Below, in pieces: positions 50,239 through 58,782 of a DNA stretch of 64,000 nt; position 1 is the first letter of the stretch; every line of letters begins with the position of its first letter. The notes under the pieces were generated by a model. That model had not been told where the DNA came from. It did not search any database and saw only the letters and a program-made list of their open reading frames with translations. The DNA lies in NCBI RefSeq assembly GCF_028657195.3, contig NZ_JANCPR020000018.1, positions 62,001 to 126,000 on the forward strand. The letters run 5' to 3'. The stretch is from Streptomyces iconiensis (GTDB lineage Bacteria; Actinomycetota; Actinomycetes; Streptomycetales; Streptomycetaceae). A program made the position numbers and the translations under genes.

Positions 50239-53184
50239 CTACACGGCGAGCGAGGGTGCGAGCAGAGCCCGGACCTCACTGGCCTCCGGGGCGTCGATCT
50301 GGTCGAAGATGGTGAGCGCCTCTTGCCAGCAGGCGCGTGCGCGGTCCGTCTGGCCCAGCGCCGTGAGGGACTTGCCCAGCACGACGAGCACGGTGCCGCG
50401 GCGCCACTCGCCGCCGATACCGCGCAGCGCCAGTGCCTGTTCGGCCTGGCTGGCCGCCATCCCGGGCTTGTCGGCCGCGAGATAGACCTGCGCGAGCCTG
50501 AAATGGACGGTGCCCTCCCACAGGTGCTGCCTGCTGCGGCGGAAGATGGCGAGGGATTCGGTGAACCGCTCCTCGGCCTCGTCCAGCCTGCCCGCCGCTG
50601 TGAGCACGGTGCCGAGCGCGTACAGCCCGTTCGCCAGCCGCATGGAGACCTCCAGCTGGCGGTAGATGGACACGGCCTGCGAGGCCAGCTCCACGGCACT
50701 CTCGTGGCGGCCGAGGCCGACGTGGGAGCGCGCCAGGTTGCTCAGCGCGCTCGCCTCGGAGGGGCCGTTGTCATACGCGCGGAAGGCCGTGACGGCCTGG
50801 CTCAGATATTCCTCGGCGTCGGCCCAGCGGCTCTGGTAGATCGCGACGATGCCCCGGTCGTTGAGCGCGTAGGAAGCGGCGATGGGGTCGTCGGCCGCGC
50901 GGGCCAGAATCATCGCCCTGCGGGCTTCCTCGTCCGCGTCGTCGAAGCTGCCGGTGGTGAAGTGCAGCCCGGTGCGCACCGAACGGGCCCGTGCCTCGGC
51001 CTGGAGGTCACCGGCCTCGTTCGCTGCCTCTTCCAGGAGCGTGGCCACCTGCTCGAACTGCCGGACGTTGACGCCGGCTTCGGCCAGATCGATCGTCGCC
51101 ATGAGCAGGTCAACCGCACGACGCAAAGTGGAGCCCTGGGCGAGCTGACGAGCGGTCGCGAGATAGCTTCCGGTCTCCGTGAAGTGCCAGTTGACAGCGT
51201 CCGCGTGGCTCTCGAACGTCAGCCCCGGGTGGTCGGTCGGCGTCAGGTGCTCCACCAGGCGCTCTCCCGGCTGGTCCATGGAGTGCACCGTTGCGGCCGT
51301 TGCCAGGTAGAAGTCGAGGAGGCGCGAGAGTGCCGCGTCGCGTTCGCTGGGCGGTTGTTCGTCGCGTTCGGCGCAGGCGCGTGCGAAGAGGCGTACGAGG
51401 TCGTGGAGGCGGTAGCGGCCGGGTGCGGCCGATTCCAGCAGGGAGGTGTCGACGAGGGATTCGAGCAGGTCCTCGGCGTCCTCGGCGCTCAGGTCGAGCA
51501 TCGCTGCCGCGGCCCGCAGGGAGATGTCGGGGCCCTCGACCAGGCCCAGCAGGCGGAAGGCGCGGGCCTGTTGGGCGTCGAGCTGGCCGTAGCCGAGTTC
51601 GAAGGTGGCGGCGACGGCCTGGTCGCCGGCCTGCAGTTCGTCCAGCCTGCGGCGCTCGTCACCGAGCTTGCGGGCCAGTACGGAGACCGTCCAGGTGCGC
51701 CGGGCCGCCAGCCGCGCCGCCGCGATACGGATGGCGAGGGGCAGGAAGCCGCAGGCGGCGACGACGTCCATGGCGGCTTCGCGTTCGGCGGCGACGCGCT
51801 CTTCGCCGACGATGCGGGTGAAGAGGGTCATGGCCTCTTCGGGGCTCATCACGTCCAGGTCGACCAGGTGGGCGCCGGCCAGGTCGATCATGCGGGTGCG
51901 GCTGGTGACCAGGGCTGCGCAGCCGGCGGTGCCGGGCAGCAGGGGGCGTACCTGGGCGGCGTCGCGTGCGTTGTCGAGCAGGGCCAGCACGCGGCGGCCG
52001 GCCAGGAGGGAGCGGAAGAGCGCTGAGCGTTCTTCGACGCCGTCCGGAATGGCTGAATCAGGTGTTCCCAGGGCGCGCAGGAAGGACCCGAGTACGGATT
52101 CCGGGTCGGCCGGTGAGGATCCGGCGCCCTGCAGGTCGACGTAGAGCTGTCCGTCGGGGAAGCGGTCGGCCGCCGCGTGTGCCACGTGGATGGCCAGTGT
52201 CGTCTTGCCCACTCCGCCGATGCCCGCGACGGCGGAGACGGCCATGACGGTGCCGTCGGCCTGCGCGAGCTGGTCGCCCAGTTCGGCGACGAAGGAGGCC
52301 CGGCCGGTGAAGTCGGCCACGGTGGCCGGAAGTTGTGCCGGGCGGGTGACCGTCTGGACGGCCGCAGCCGAGGGCTCGTCGGCCTGGTAGGTCAGTTCGT
52401 CGTCCGCTTCCAGGATGCGCTGCTGGAGTTCGGACAGCTCCTGGCGGGGATCGACGCCCAGTTCCTCGGCGAGCAGGCGCCGGGTGTCGGCGTAGACGGC
52501 CAGCGCCTCGGCCTGCCGCCCGCTGCGGTACAGCGCGAGCATCAGCAGCTCGCGCAACCGCTCCCGCAGAGGGTGCGCAGCGGTGAGTGCCGTCAGTTCG
52601 CTGACCGCCTCCGCGTGGCAGCCGACCTGCAGGTCCAGGTCCAGGCGGTGTTCGAGGAGGCCGAGCCGCCACTCCTCCAGGCGCGTGCGCTGCGTCTCCG
52701 CGTACGGTCCCGGCACATGGGCCAGCGGCTCGCCCTCCCATTGGGCCAGCGCCGCTGTGTACTGCTCGCGCGCTGCGGCGCGGTCGCCGCCGGAGGCCGC
52801 CTTTTCGGCGTGCATGGCCAAATCGTGTGCGGTGTCCAGGTCGAGAAGGGCCTCGGGGCCCGTCCGCATCGCGTAGCCGCCGGACTCGCTCACAAGGAGT
52901 TCAGCGTGGCTGCCCAGTGCCTTGCGTATGCGGGAGGCGTAGGTACGCAGCGCCGCCTTCGCCTGCTCCGGTGGCTCCTCGCCCCAGATCGCGTCGATCA
53001 GTTCCTCGGCTGTCGCGGTGTGTCCGCTGCGTAGCAGCAGCGCTGCGAGCAGCGCTTTCTGCTGAGGTGAGCCCATGGGAAGCGGCTGTTGGCCGCGCCA
53101 TGCGCGCACGGGACCGAGCACCGCGAAGCGAAGCTGGTGATCCCGGTGCTCCGTTTCGCGTTCGGTGAGGTCCTCGGCGCCCAT
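50239..53184 (-). CDS. afsR: AfsR-type global regulator (SARP/BTAD, NB-ARC, TPR)
   Basis: A 981-aa regulator. The N-terminal OmpR-like DNA-binding and BTAD region (RFAVLGPVRAWRGQQPLPMG through RRLLAEELGVDPRQELSELQ) covers about residues 1-270. The NB-ARC ATPase has its P-loop VAGIGGVGKTTLAIHVA at about 330 and RRVLALLDNARDAAQVRPLL at about 410. TPR repeats such as NDRGIVAIYQSRWADAEEYL fill about 650-970. Length and order match Streptomyces AfsR, which binds promoter repeats after phosphorylation by AfsK and other kinases. The ATG at 53184 is favoured by AGGGGG upstream; 53199 and 53277 are alternatives. The small repeat protein downstream fits afsS. Confidence 0.85.
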   Translation of the reverse strand: MGAEDLTERETEHRDHQLRFAVLGPVRAWRGQQPLPMGSPQQKALLAALLLRSGHTATAEELIDAIWGEEPPEQAKAALRTYASRIRKALGSHAELLVSESGGYAMRTGPEALLDLDTAHDLAMHAEKAASGGDRAAAREQYTAALAQWEGEPLAHVPGPYAETQRTRLEEWRLGLLEHRLDLDLQVGCHAEAVSELTALTAAHPLRERLRELLMLALYRSGRQAEALAVYADTRRLLAEELGVDPRQELSELQQRILEADDELTYQADEPSAAAVQTVTRPAQLPATVADFTGRASFVAELGDQLAQADGTVMAVSAVAGIGGVGKTTLAIHVAHAAADRFPDGQLYVDLQGAGSSPADPESVLGSFLRALGTPDSAIPDGVEERSALFRSLLAGRRVLALLDNARDAAQVRPLLPGTAGCAALVTSRTRMIDLAGAHLVDLDVMSPEEAMTLFTRIVGEERVAAEREAAMDVVAACGFLPLAIRIAAARLAARRTWTVSVLARKLGDERRRLDELQAGDQAVAATFELGYGQLDAQQARAFRLLGLVEGPDISLRAAAAMLDLSAEDAEDLLESLVDTSLLESAAPGRYRLHDLVRLFARACAERDEQPPSERDAALSRLLDFYLATAATVHSMDQPGERLVEHLTPTDHPGLTFESHADAVNWHFTETGSYLATARQLAQGSTLRRAVDLLMATIDLAEAGVNVRQFEQVATLLEEAANEAGDLQAEARARSVRTGLHFTTGSFDDADEEARRAMILARAADDPIAASYALNDRGIVAIYQSRWADAEEYLSQAVTAFRAYDNGPSEASALSNLARSHVGLGRHESAVELASQAVSIYRQLEVSMRLANGLYALGTVLTAAGRLDEAEERFTESLAIFRRSRQHLWEGTVHFRLAQVYLAADKPGMAASQAEQALALRGIGGEWRRGTVLVVLGKSLTALGQTDRARACWQEALTIFDQIDAPEASEVRALLAPSLAV

Positions 53185-53348
53185 TGGTGCCCCCTGCATT
53201 CTGCGCTCCACTGCCGCAGGGTCAGTCTGCCTTGTCCGTGGCATGTACGTCAGCTCGGGTACCGGCCTCTCTACCATCCCTTCGAAATTCCTCGCCCGTT
53301 GAGGGCGCTCCGGGGTGTTGAACGGCGTGCACGGTGCCCGCCAGATAG

Positions 53349-53363
53349 CTGACGGATCGTCAG
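53349..53363. promoter_or_regulatory. Palindromic operator 11, CTGACGGATCGTCAG
   Basis: Perfect copy of the recurring palindrome, 22 bases ahead of the second amidohydrolase gene. AfsR starts 165 bases to the left, so the catabolic operator abuts the afsR promoter region. Confidence 0.78.
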
Positions 53364-53384
53364 ATCGGCGCTACCGTGGAGCAC

Positions 53385-54608
53385 ATGGAGACCTTCCCGA
53401 AGATCATCTCGGTGGACGACCACACGGTCGAACCTCCCCACGTCTGGCGGGACAGGATCCCGTCGAAGTACCAGGACACCGCACCCCGTATCGTTCGCGC
53501 GCCACTGAAGGAAATGACCTTCGTCGGCGGCAAGTTCGCGCCGAAGATGGGCGAACCGGGCGATGACGGACCCATAGCCGACTGGTGGGTGTACGAGGAC
53601 CTGCACCGCCCCCTCACCCGGCTCGACACCGCCGTCGGCTACTCCAGGGACGAGGTGAAGCTGGAGGCCATCACCTACGAGCAGATGCGCCCCGGCTCCT
53701 ACAGCGTCCCCGAGCGGCTCGCTGACATGGACGTCAACCACGTCCAGTCCGCGCTCTGCTTCCCCACCTTCCCCCGCTTCTGCGGCCAGACCTTCACCGA
53801 GGCCAAGGACCGCGAGCTGGGCCTTCTCGGAGTGCGCGCCTACAACGACTGGATGGTGGAGGAGTGGTGCGGCCCCGAGGCGCACGGCCGCCTCATCCCG
53901 CTCACCCTCGTGCCCCTGTGGGACGCCGAACTGGCGGCCCAGGAGGTACGGCGCAACGCCGCACGCGGCGTACGGGCCGTCTGCTTCTCCGAGATACCCC
54001 CGCACCTGGGGCTGCCGTCCATCCACGGCGACGAGTGGGACCCCTTCCTGCGTGCCTGCGACGAGACCGGCACCGTCATCGCCATGCACATCGGCTCCTC
54101 CAGCAGGATGCCGTCCACCTCGGCCGACGCGCCGCCCGCCGTCGGCTCCACCATCACCTTCGCCAACTGCTGTTTCTCGATGGTCGACTGGCTGATGAGC
54201 GGCAAGTTCGACCGCTTCCCCAACCTGAAGATCATGTACGCCGAGGGCCAGATCGGCTGGATCCCCTACATCCTGGAGCGTGCCGACGTCGTCTGGGAGG
54301 AGAACAGGGGCTGGGGCGGCGTCGCCGACAAGGTGCTCCAGCCGCCCTCGCAGCTCTTCGCCGACCACGTGTACGGCTGCTTCTTCGACGACGCGTTCGG
54401 GCTGAAGAACGTCGACGCCATCGGCGTACCCAACGTCCTCTACGAGACCGACTACCCGCACTCCGACTCCACCTGGCCCAAGTCCAAGGAGGTCGGCGAG
54501 GCGCAGATGGGTCACCTGCCGGCCGACCTCGTCGAACGCATCGTGCGCGGCAACGCCATCGACCTGCTCGGGCTCACACCGGAAGGGCTGTGGGCGGGGG
54601 CGGCCTGA
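53385..54608 (+). CDS. Amidohydrolase-2 family protein, paralogue of 3471-4697
   Basis: A 407-aa TIM-barrel protein with the same hallmarks as its paralogue: SVDDHTVEPPHVW at the start, CFPTFPRFCGQTF at about residue 125, AMHIGSSSRMP at about 230 and ETDYPHSDSTWP at about 350. A MVDWLMSGKFDRFPNLKIMY strand replaces the divergent equivalent in the first copy. The ATG at 53385 is chosen (GGAG just ahead); a GTG at 53376 is in frame. It is monocistronic behind a perfect operator. The conserved metal motifs and the operator suggest the two copies act on successive or related intermediates. Confidence 0.87.
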   Translation: METFPKIISVDDHTVEPPHVWRDRIPSKYQDTAPRIVRAPLKEMTFVGGKFAPKMGEPGDDGPIADWWVYEDLHRPLTRLDTAVGYSRDEVKLEAITYEQMRPGSYSVPERLADMDVNHVQSALCFPTFPRFCGQTFTEAKDRELGLLGVRAYNDWMVEEWCGPEAHGRLIPLTLVPLWDAELAAQEVRRNAARGVRAVCFSEIPPHLGLPSIHGDEWDPFLRACDETGTVIAMHIGSSSRMPSTSADAPPAVGSTITFANCCFSMVDWLMSGKFDRFPNLKIMYAEGQIGWIPYILERADVVWEENRGWGGVADKVLQPPSQLFADHVYGCFFDDAFGLKNVDAIGVPNVLYETDYPHSDSTWPKSKEVGEAQMGHLPADLVERIVRGNAIDLLGLTPEGLWAGAA

Positions 54609-54658
54609 ACGGACCGCGGGGCCACTCTCGCACGGAACATCCCGCACATATCCCGCAC

Positions 54659-54705
54659 GGACGCCGGGGGGCGGGGACCGGTGAGGTCCCCGCCCCCCGG
54701 CGTCC
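54659..54705. terminator. Very strong bidirectional terminator hairpin
   Basis: A perfect 21-bp GC stem (GGACGCCGGGGGGCGGGGACC and its complement) encloses the loop GGTGA. It sits between the convergent amidohydrolase (stop 54608) and P450 (stop 54750) genes and insulates the catabolic gene from the conservon. Confidence 0.9.
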
Positions 54706-54749
54706 GCCGTCGGGCCCGAACGCCGTCGGGCCCGAACGCCCGTGCCCGC

Positions 54750-56036
54750 TCAGCCGTGCAACAGGACCGGCACCCTGGCGTGCCCGAACGCGATGCACGA
54801 GGGCACCTGTGCGATCTCGGATTCGGGCACCGCGAGGCGCAGGTTCGGGAAGCGCGCGAAGAGCGCGGGCAGCGCCGTACGTGCCTCCATGCGCGCGAGC
54901 GGAGCGCCCATGCAGAAGTGCACGCCGTGTCCGAAGGACAGGTGCTCGCCGTGCTCGCGCAGGAGGTCGAAGCTGTCAGCCGTCGGGCCGTACTTCTCCG
55001 GGTCGCGGTTGGCCGCCGCGATCGTGGTGAGGATGGCGTCGCCCTGCCGGATCATGGTGCCGTCCGCCAGTCCGATGTCGTCAACGGCGAAGCGCAGCGG
55101 CAGGTTGGAGATGCTGGGCGCCCAGCGCAGCGTCTCCTCGATCACGTCGTCCCAGGTCGCCGTCCCCTCCCTGACCAGCTTCATCTGGTCGGGGTGTGTG
55201 AGCAGCGCGTGGACCGCGTTGCCGATCAGGTTGACGGTGGTCTCGTGCCCTGCGCCGATCATCAGCAGCAGGGTGTCCAGCAGTTCCTTCTCGTTGAGGG
55301 TGCCGCCCTCGTCGTCACGGGCGGAGACCAGCACGCTGGTCAGGTCCTCGCCGGGCTCGCGCCGCTTGGACTCGGCCAGGGCCCCGAAGGCGGCCTGCAT
55401 GTCCACCGCCGTACGCGCCGCCTCCTCGGGCGTGAGGGTGGTGTCCATGATCAGGTCCATCAGCCGCTTCATCTCCGGCCGCTGGTCGTCGGGGACGCCG
55501 AACAGCTCGCAGATGACCAGCATCGGCAGCGGGTGCGAGAACGAGGAACGCAGGTCGAGCGGTGCGCCGCCGGCCGTGCCCGTGCCGGTGTCTGTGCCGG
55601 TGTCTGTGCCCGCCTCTGTGCCCGCGTCTGTGTCTGTGACGGACCGTTCCATCGCGTCGAGCAGCTCCGTCGTGATCCGTTCGACGCGCGGCAGCATCGC
55701 CGCGGTGCGACGCGCTGTGAAGGCGGGGGCCACCAGCTTCCGGAGCCGCTTGTGGTCGTCCCCGTAGGAGCTGAGCATGTTGGTGACGCCGACCCAGGTG
55801 CGTATCCAGCTCTCCTGGAACTCGCCGCGCTGCCAGGCGGGCCAGTGCCGCCGGGGGTCCTTGGAGACGCGGGGGTCGCGCAGCAGGCCCTTGAGCACCT
55901 CGAACTCGCTGATGTGCCAGGTGCGGATTCCGGCAGGCAGTTCGACGAGGGTCGCGCTGCCGCGCTCTCTCAGCTCCCGTGCCTCGCCGTGGATGTCGCG
56001 GCCGAGCGGGTCGAGGGCGACCGGCGGCTGTTCCAT
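54750..56036 (-). CDS. Cytochrome P450 (CYP154-like, conservon-associated)
   Basis: A 428-aa P450 with all signature elements. The I-helix is LLMIGAGHETTVNLIGN with the oxygen-activating Thr (about residue 250), ExxR is VIEETLRWAP at about 295, and the haem loop is LSFGHGVHFCMGAPLARMEA with the cysteine thiolate at about 370. A Thr/Asp/Gly run (TDTDAGTEAGTDTGTDTGTG) interrupts the region near residue 140. The ATG at 56036 has ACAGGAG upstream. It lies last in the conservon, after the atypical P450. In S. coelicolor a CYP154 family member follows a CYP157 in such an operon. Substrate unknown. Confidence 0.87.
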   Translation of the reverse strand: MEQPPVALDPLGRDIHGEARELRERGSATLVELPAGIRTWHISEFEVLKGLLRDPRVSKDPRRHWPAWQRGEFQESWIRTWVGVTNMLSSYGDDHKRLRKLVAPAFTARRTAAMLPRVERITTELLDAMERSVTDTDAGTEAGTDTGTDTGTGTAGGAPLDLRSSFSHPLPMLVICELFGVPDDQRPEMKRLMDLIMDTTLTPEEAARTAVDMQAAFGALAESKRREPGEDLTSVLVSARDDEGGTLNEKELLDTLLLMIGAGHETTVNLIGNAVHALLTHPDQMKLVREGTATWDDVIEETLRWAPSISNLPLRFAVDDIGLADGTMIRQGDAILTTIAAANRDPEKYGPTADSFDLLREHGEHLSFGHGVHFCMGAPLARMEARTALPALFARFPNLRLAVPESEIAQVPSCIAFGHARVPVLLHG

Positions 56037-57403
56037 GGGATCTCTCCTGTTCGTCCGTGGGTGATCGGAGTGAACCGGGCGGGAAGCCTCTCCAGCGCGC
56101 GCTGGAACGGACCGTGCCGGTACGTCAGTTCGTTCGGCGACACCATGGGTTCGAGGTCGGACAGCCAGGCGGTGAGCCGTTCGATCGCGGTGGTCGCGAT
56201 GAGCATCGCGGGCTGCTGAACGGGGCAGGCGTGCGGTCCGGCGGCCCAGGCGAGGTGCGCGCCCTTGCCGGAGCTGGTGACGCCCGCGCGCTCGCCGGGC
56301 CGGGTACGGCCCCCCTGGGTGCTGGCCGCGGCGTACGAGACGAGCACGAGCTGGCCCGCGCGCAGCCACACCCCGTGGAAGTAGACGTCCCGCTTGGGGT
56401 AGTGCGCGGAGTAGTTGGCCATCGGCGGGTCGTTCTGCAGCACGTCGTGCAGCGCGTCGCGGGGTGTCAGGGCGCCGCCCGAGAGGGTGCTGTAGTACCG
56501 GTCGTCGGCGAGCATGCGGTTGAGCGCGTTGCCGATGAGGTTGGCCATCGGCTCGTACCCGGCGGCCATCGTCACCACGATCTGGTGGATGACCTCCTCC
56601 TCGGTCAGCCCCTCGGGGTGATCCATGAACCAGGAGGTCAGGTCGGGGCCGCGCCGCTGCTTCTTGGTCTCCGTCAGCTCCCCGATGTAGCGCGTATAGG
56701 CCGCGTCGGCCGCCTCCGCCTCCTCCGGGGTCTTGCTGTCGAACATGCCCGCGATGCCCGCGATGAGCAGGTCGCCCTTGGCGTCGGACAGCCCGAAGAC
56801 CCGGTTGAAGAGCAGCAGGGGCAGCAGCCGCGCGTACTGGCCCACCAGATCGACCTGTCCGTCCTGGCCGAAGCGCGCGATGAGGGTGTCGGCGACCTCC
56901 TTCACATGGCGGCGCAGCTCGTGCGGTTCGAGCCGCGCGAAGCTGTCGGTGATCACGCGGCGGTAGCGGTCGTGGACCTCCCCGTCGGTGAACAGCGCGT
57001 TGGGCCTGCCCCGCAGCATCGGCATCACGGCCGAGTCCTCCGGCACGCTGTCCATCCAGACGGTGGCGTCCTTGGACCATGTGACCGGGTCGTGGAGCAG
57101 GTCGAGCGCCGCGCGGTAGTCGGTCACCAGCATGGCGCCCACTCCGGGCGAGATCTCGACGGGCGCGAGGTCGCCGTACTCGCGCAGCCTCTCGTAGACC
57201 GCGTACGGGTCGGCGGCGAACTCCGCGCCGTACAGCGGGACGACGTCGTGGCCCGGCTCGACCAGCGGCGGGGGCATGGGGCCGGTCCCGGATCCGGGAA
57301 CGGGCCCGGGACCGAAATCGGGGCCAGGGCCGGGGCAGGTTCCGGCGCCCGCCGGACCTGCCGGAGGTGTGGGCCCGTGTCCTGGGGCGGCGGGGGCGCT
57401 CAC
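55970..57403 (-). CDS. Atypical cytochrome P450 (CYP157-like) lacking ExxR and the I-helix Thr
   Basis: A 477-aa P450-fold protein. A ~50-residue Pro/Gly-rich N terminus precedes the domain. The I-helix reads VTMAAGYEPMANLIGN with no acid-alcohol pair. The ExxR position is ALHDVLQNDPPM (Asp and Gln replace Glu and Arg). The haem loop is AWAAGPHACPVQQPAMLIAT, keeping the cysteine but not the glycine-rich FGxG start. CYP157 members of Streptomyces conservons are known for missing ExxR. It starts at a GTG overlapping the cvnD stop (GTGA) and overlaps the next P450 start by 67 bases. It may be a signalling partner rather than a monooxygenase. Confidence 0.85.
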   Translation of the reverse strand: MSAPAAPGHGPTPPAGPAGAGTCPGPGPDFGPGPVPGSGTGPMPPPLVEPGHDVVPLYGAEFAADPYAVYERLREYGDLAPVEISPGVGAMLVTDYRAALDLLHDPVTWSKDATVWMDSVPEDSAVMPMLRGRPNALFTDGEVHDRYRRVITDSFARLEPHELRRHVKEVADTLIARFGQDGQVDLVGQYARLLPLLLFNRVFGLSDAKGDLLIAGIAGMFDSKTPEEAEAADAAYTRYIGELTETKKQRRGPDLTSWFMDHPEGLTEEEVIHQIVVTMAAGYEPMANLIGNALNRMLADDRYYSTLSGGALTPRDALHDVLQNDPPMANYSAHYPKRDVYFHGVWLRAGQLVLVSYAAASTQGGRTRPGERAGVTSSGKGAHLAWAAGPHACPVQQPAMLIATTAIERLTAWLSDLEPMVSPNELTYRHGPFQRALERLPARFTPITHGRTGEIPWNSRRSPSTRSAATSTARHGS

Positions 57404-58023
57404 GCTGACTCCTGGGGCATGCGGTCGAGGACGTGGCCGACGAGGGCGATGAGCGCGTCGGCCGCCTGGTCGCGGTTGCGCGCGTCGCACAGCACGAGCG
57501 GTGTCTCCGGGTGGAGGTCGAGATGGTCGCGGAGGGTGTCGGGGTGGTGTGCGGGCGAGTCGGGGAACGAGTTGACCGCCACGGCGTACCGCAGCCCGGC
57601 CTCCTCGATCATGTCCATCACCTCGAACGAGTCGGCGAGGCGGCGGGTGTCGGCGAGCACCAGCGCGCCCAGCGCGCCCCGCGCGATGTCCTGCCACAGG
57701 GGGCGGAAGCGCCGCTGGCCCGGTGTGCCGAACATGTAGAGGACCAGATCGCCGGGGAGAGTGAGCCGCCCGAAGTCGATGGCGACGGTGGTCGTGGACT
57801 TGTCCCGGACACCGGCCAGATCGTCAACGAGCGCCCCGCTGCGGGTCATCACCTCCTCGGTGTGCAGGGGAGCGGTCTCCGACAGGGAGCGGATGAAGGT
57901 GGTCTTGCCCACCCCGAACGGCCCCGCGACCAGCAGTTTCACCAAAGTCTGGGCGTTCTCGCCCAGATACATGGAGCTGGCACCGGCGTCCGGACTAGGA
58001 GGACTTGAGAGTGCGGAGTCCAT
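57400..58023 (-). CDS. cvnD: Conservon GTPase CvnD (MglA/Ras-like)
   Basis: A 207-aa small GTPase-like protein. The P-loop is VAGPFGVGKTTFIRSL at about residue 33, the switch II region is MFGTPGQRRFRPLW at about 97, and VNSFPD near 150 takes the place of NKxD. It is fourth in the operon: its start lies 29 bases inside the DUF742 gene and its stop overlaps the P450 start. By analogy with characterised conservons it cycles nucleotide under control of CvnB and associates with the CvnA-C membrane complex. Confidence 0.9.
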   Translation of the reverse strand: MDSALSSPPSPDAGASSMYLGENAQTLVKLLVAGPFGVGKTTFIRSLSETAPLHTEEVMTRSGALVDDLAGVRDKSTTTVAIDFGRLTLPGDLVLYMFGTPGQRRFRPLWQDIARGALGALVLADTRRLADSFEVMDMIEEAGLRYAVAVNSFPDSPAHHPDTLRDHLDLHPETPLVLCDARNRDQAADALIALVGHVLDRMPQESA

Positions 58024-58360
58024 CGAGAACTTTCTCCAGAATCTGCCGCTCGGGCAGTTCGGCGTCGGGAATGGGTGCGCGGACCTGCAGATGGCCCGCG
58101 TCGACCAGTTCGGCCACCAGGACCTTGACCACGCTCACCGGGAGCCGCAGGTGTGCCGCGGCCTCGGCGAGCGAGAGCGCCCCCGGACGCAGCAGTTCCA
58201 GCAGGCGCGCTTCCTGCGGGCTGACGCCGCTGACCGGCCCCCGTGTCGCGCCGTGCAGCACGGAGAGCCGGTCGAGCGTGTTGCGGCTGGGCCTGGCACG
58301 TCCGGACGTCGCCAGATAGGCGGGGACCAGACGCCTGGTGTCGCGGGGTGCGGGTGTCAT
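57995..58360 (-). CDS. cvnC: Conservon DUF742 protein CvnC
   Basis: A 121-aa DUF742 protein with the family start RDTRRLVPAYLATSGRARPS and the winged-helix-like SLAEAAAHLRLPVSVVKVLV at about residue 60. Its ATG overlaps the CvnB stop (ATGA), so it is translationally coupled. A DNA- or protein-binding adaptor role is inferred from the family. Confidence 0.88.
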   Translation of the reverse strand: MTPAPRDTRRLVPAYLATSGRARPSRNTLDRLSVLHGATRGPVSGVSPQEARLLELLRPGALSLAEAAAHLRLPVSVVKVLVAELVDAGHLQVRAPIPDAELPERQILEKVLDGLRTLKSS

Positions 58361-58782
58361 GTGGCCGCGTTGTCCCGGGGCGGGCTGCTCATGGCCTTCG
58401 CACCGAGCGAGGCCACCTGGACCTGCATGTGGTGGGTGACGATGCCCATGTTCACGTCCGGGCCCGCGAAGACGGCGAGGGTGGTGTTCTCGCCGGCGGG
58501 GATCGCGAACACCCAGCCGTGGTTGGACTCGATCACGGTCTGCCGCAGCCTGGTCTCGTACGACCCCGCGAACGCACACGTGGTGGTGCGCGCGGCGCCC
58601 TGGAGTGCGGACAGCATGGCGGCGACACCGTCCGCCGCGTCCCGTTCCAGACCTGGCGACCGCCCCTCGATGAGGCCGTCACCGGAGATGACGGCCGCGT
58701 GGATGACGTGCGGCAGGTCCAGCAACGGGGCGAGCACCCATGAGGTGTCCTCGCGGACGGATCGGTGAGCGGGGGTTGTCAT
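58357..58782 (-). CDS. cvnB: Conservon roadblock/LC7 protein CvnB
   Basis: A 141-aa roadblock domain (VLAPLLDLPHVIHAAVISGD at residue 16, AVFAGPDVNMGIVTHHMQVQ at about 105), the MglB-like partner of the CvnD GTPase and a probable GTPase-activating component. Overlaps both neighbours by four bases (ATGA). Confidence 0.9.
   Translation of the reverse strand: MTTPAHRSVREDTSWVLAPLLDLPHVIHAAVISGDGLIEGRSPGLERDAADGVAAMLSALQGAARTTTCAFAGSYETRLRQTVIESNHGWVFAIPAGENTTLAVFAGPDVNMGIVTHHMQVQVASLGAKAMSSPPRDNAAT

Noticed and set aside
50059..52026. 655-codon plus-strand frame antisense to afsR
   Set aside because: No recognisable domain; the minus-strand frame has BTAD, NB-ARC and TPR motifs.
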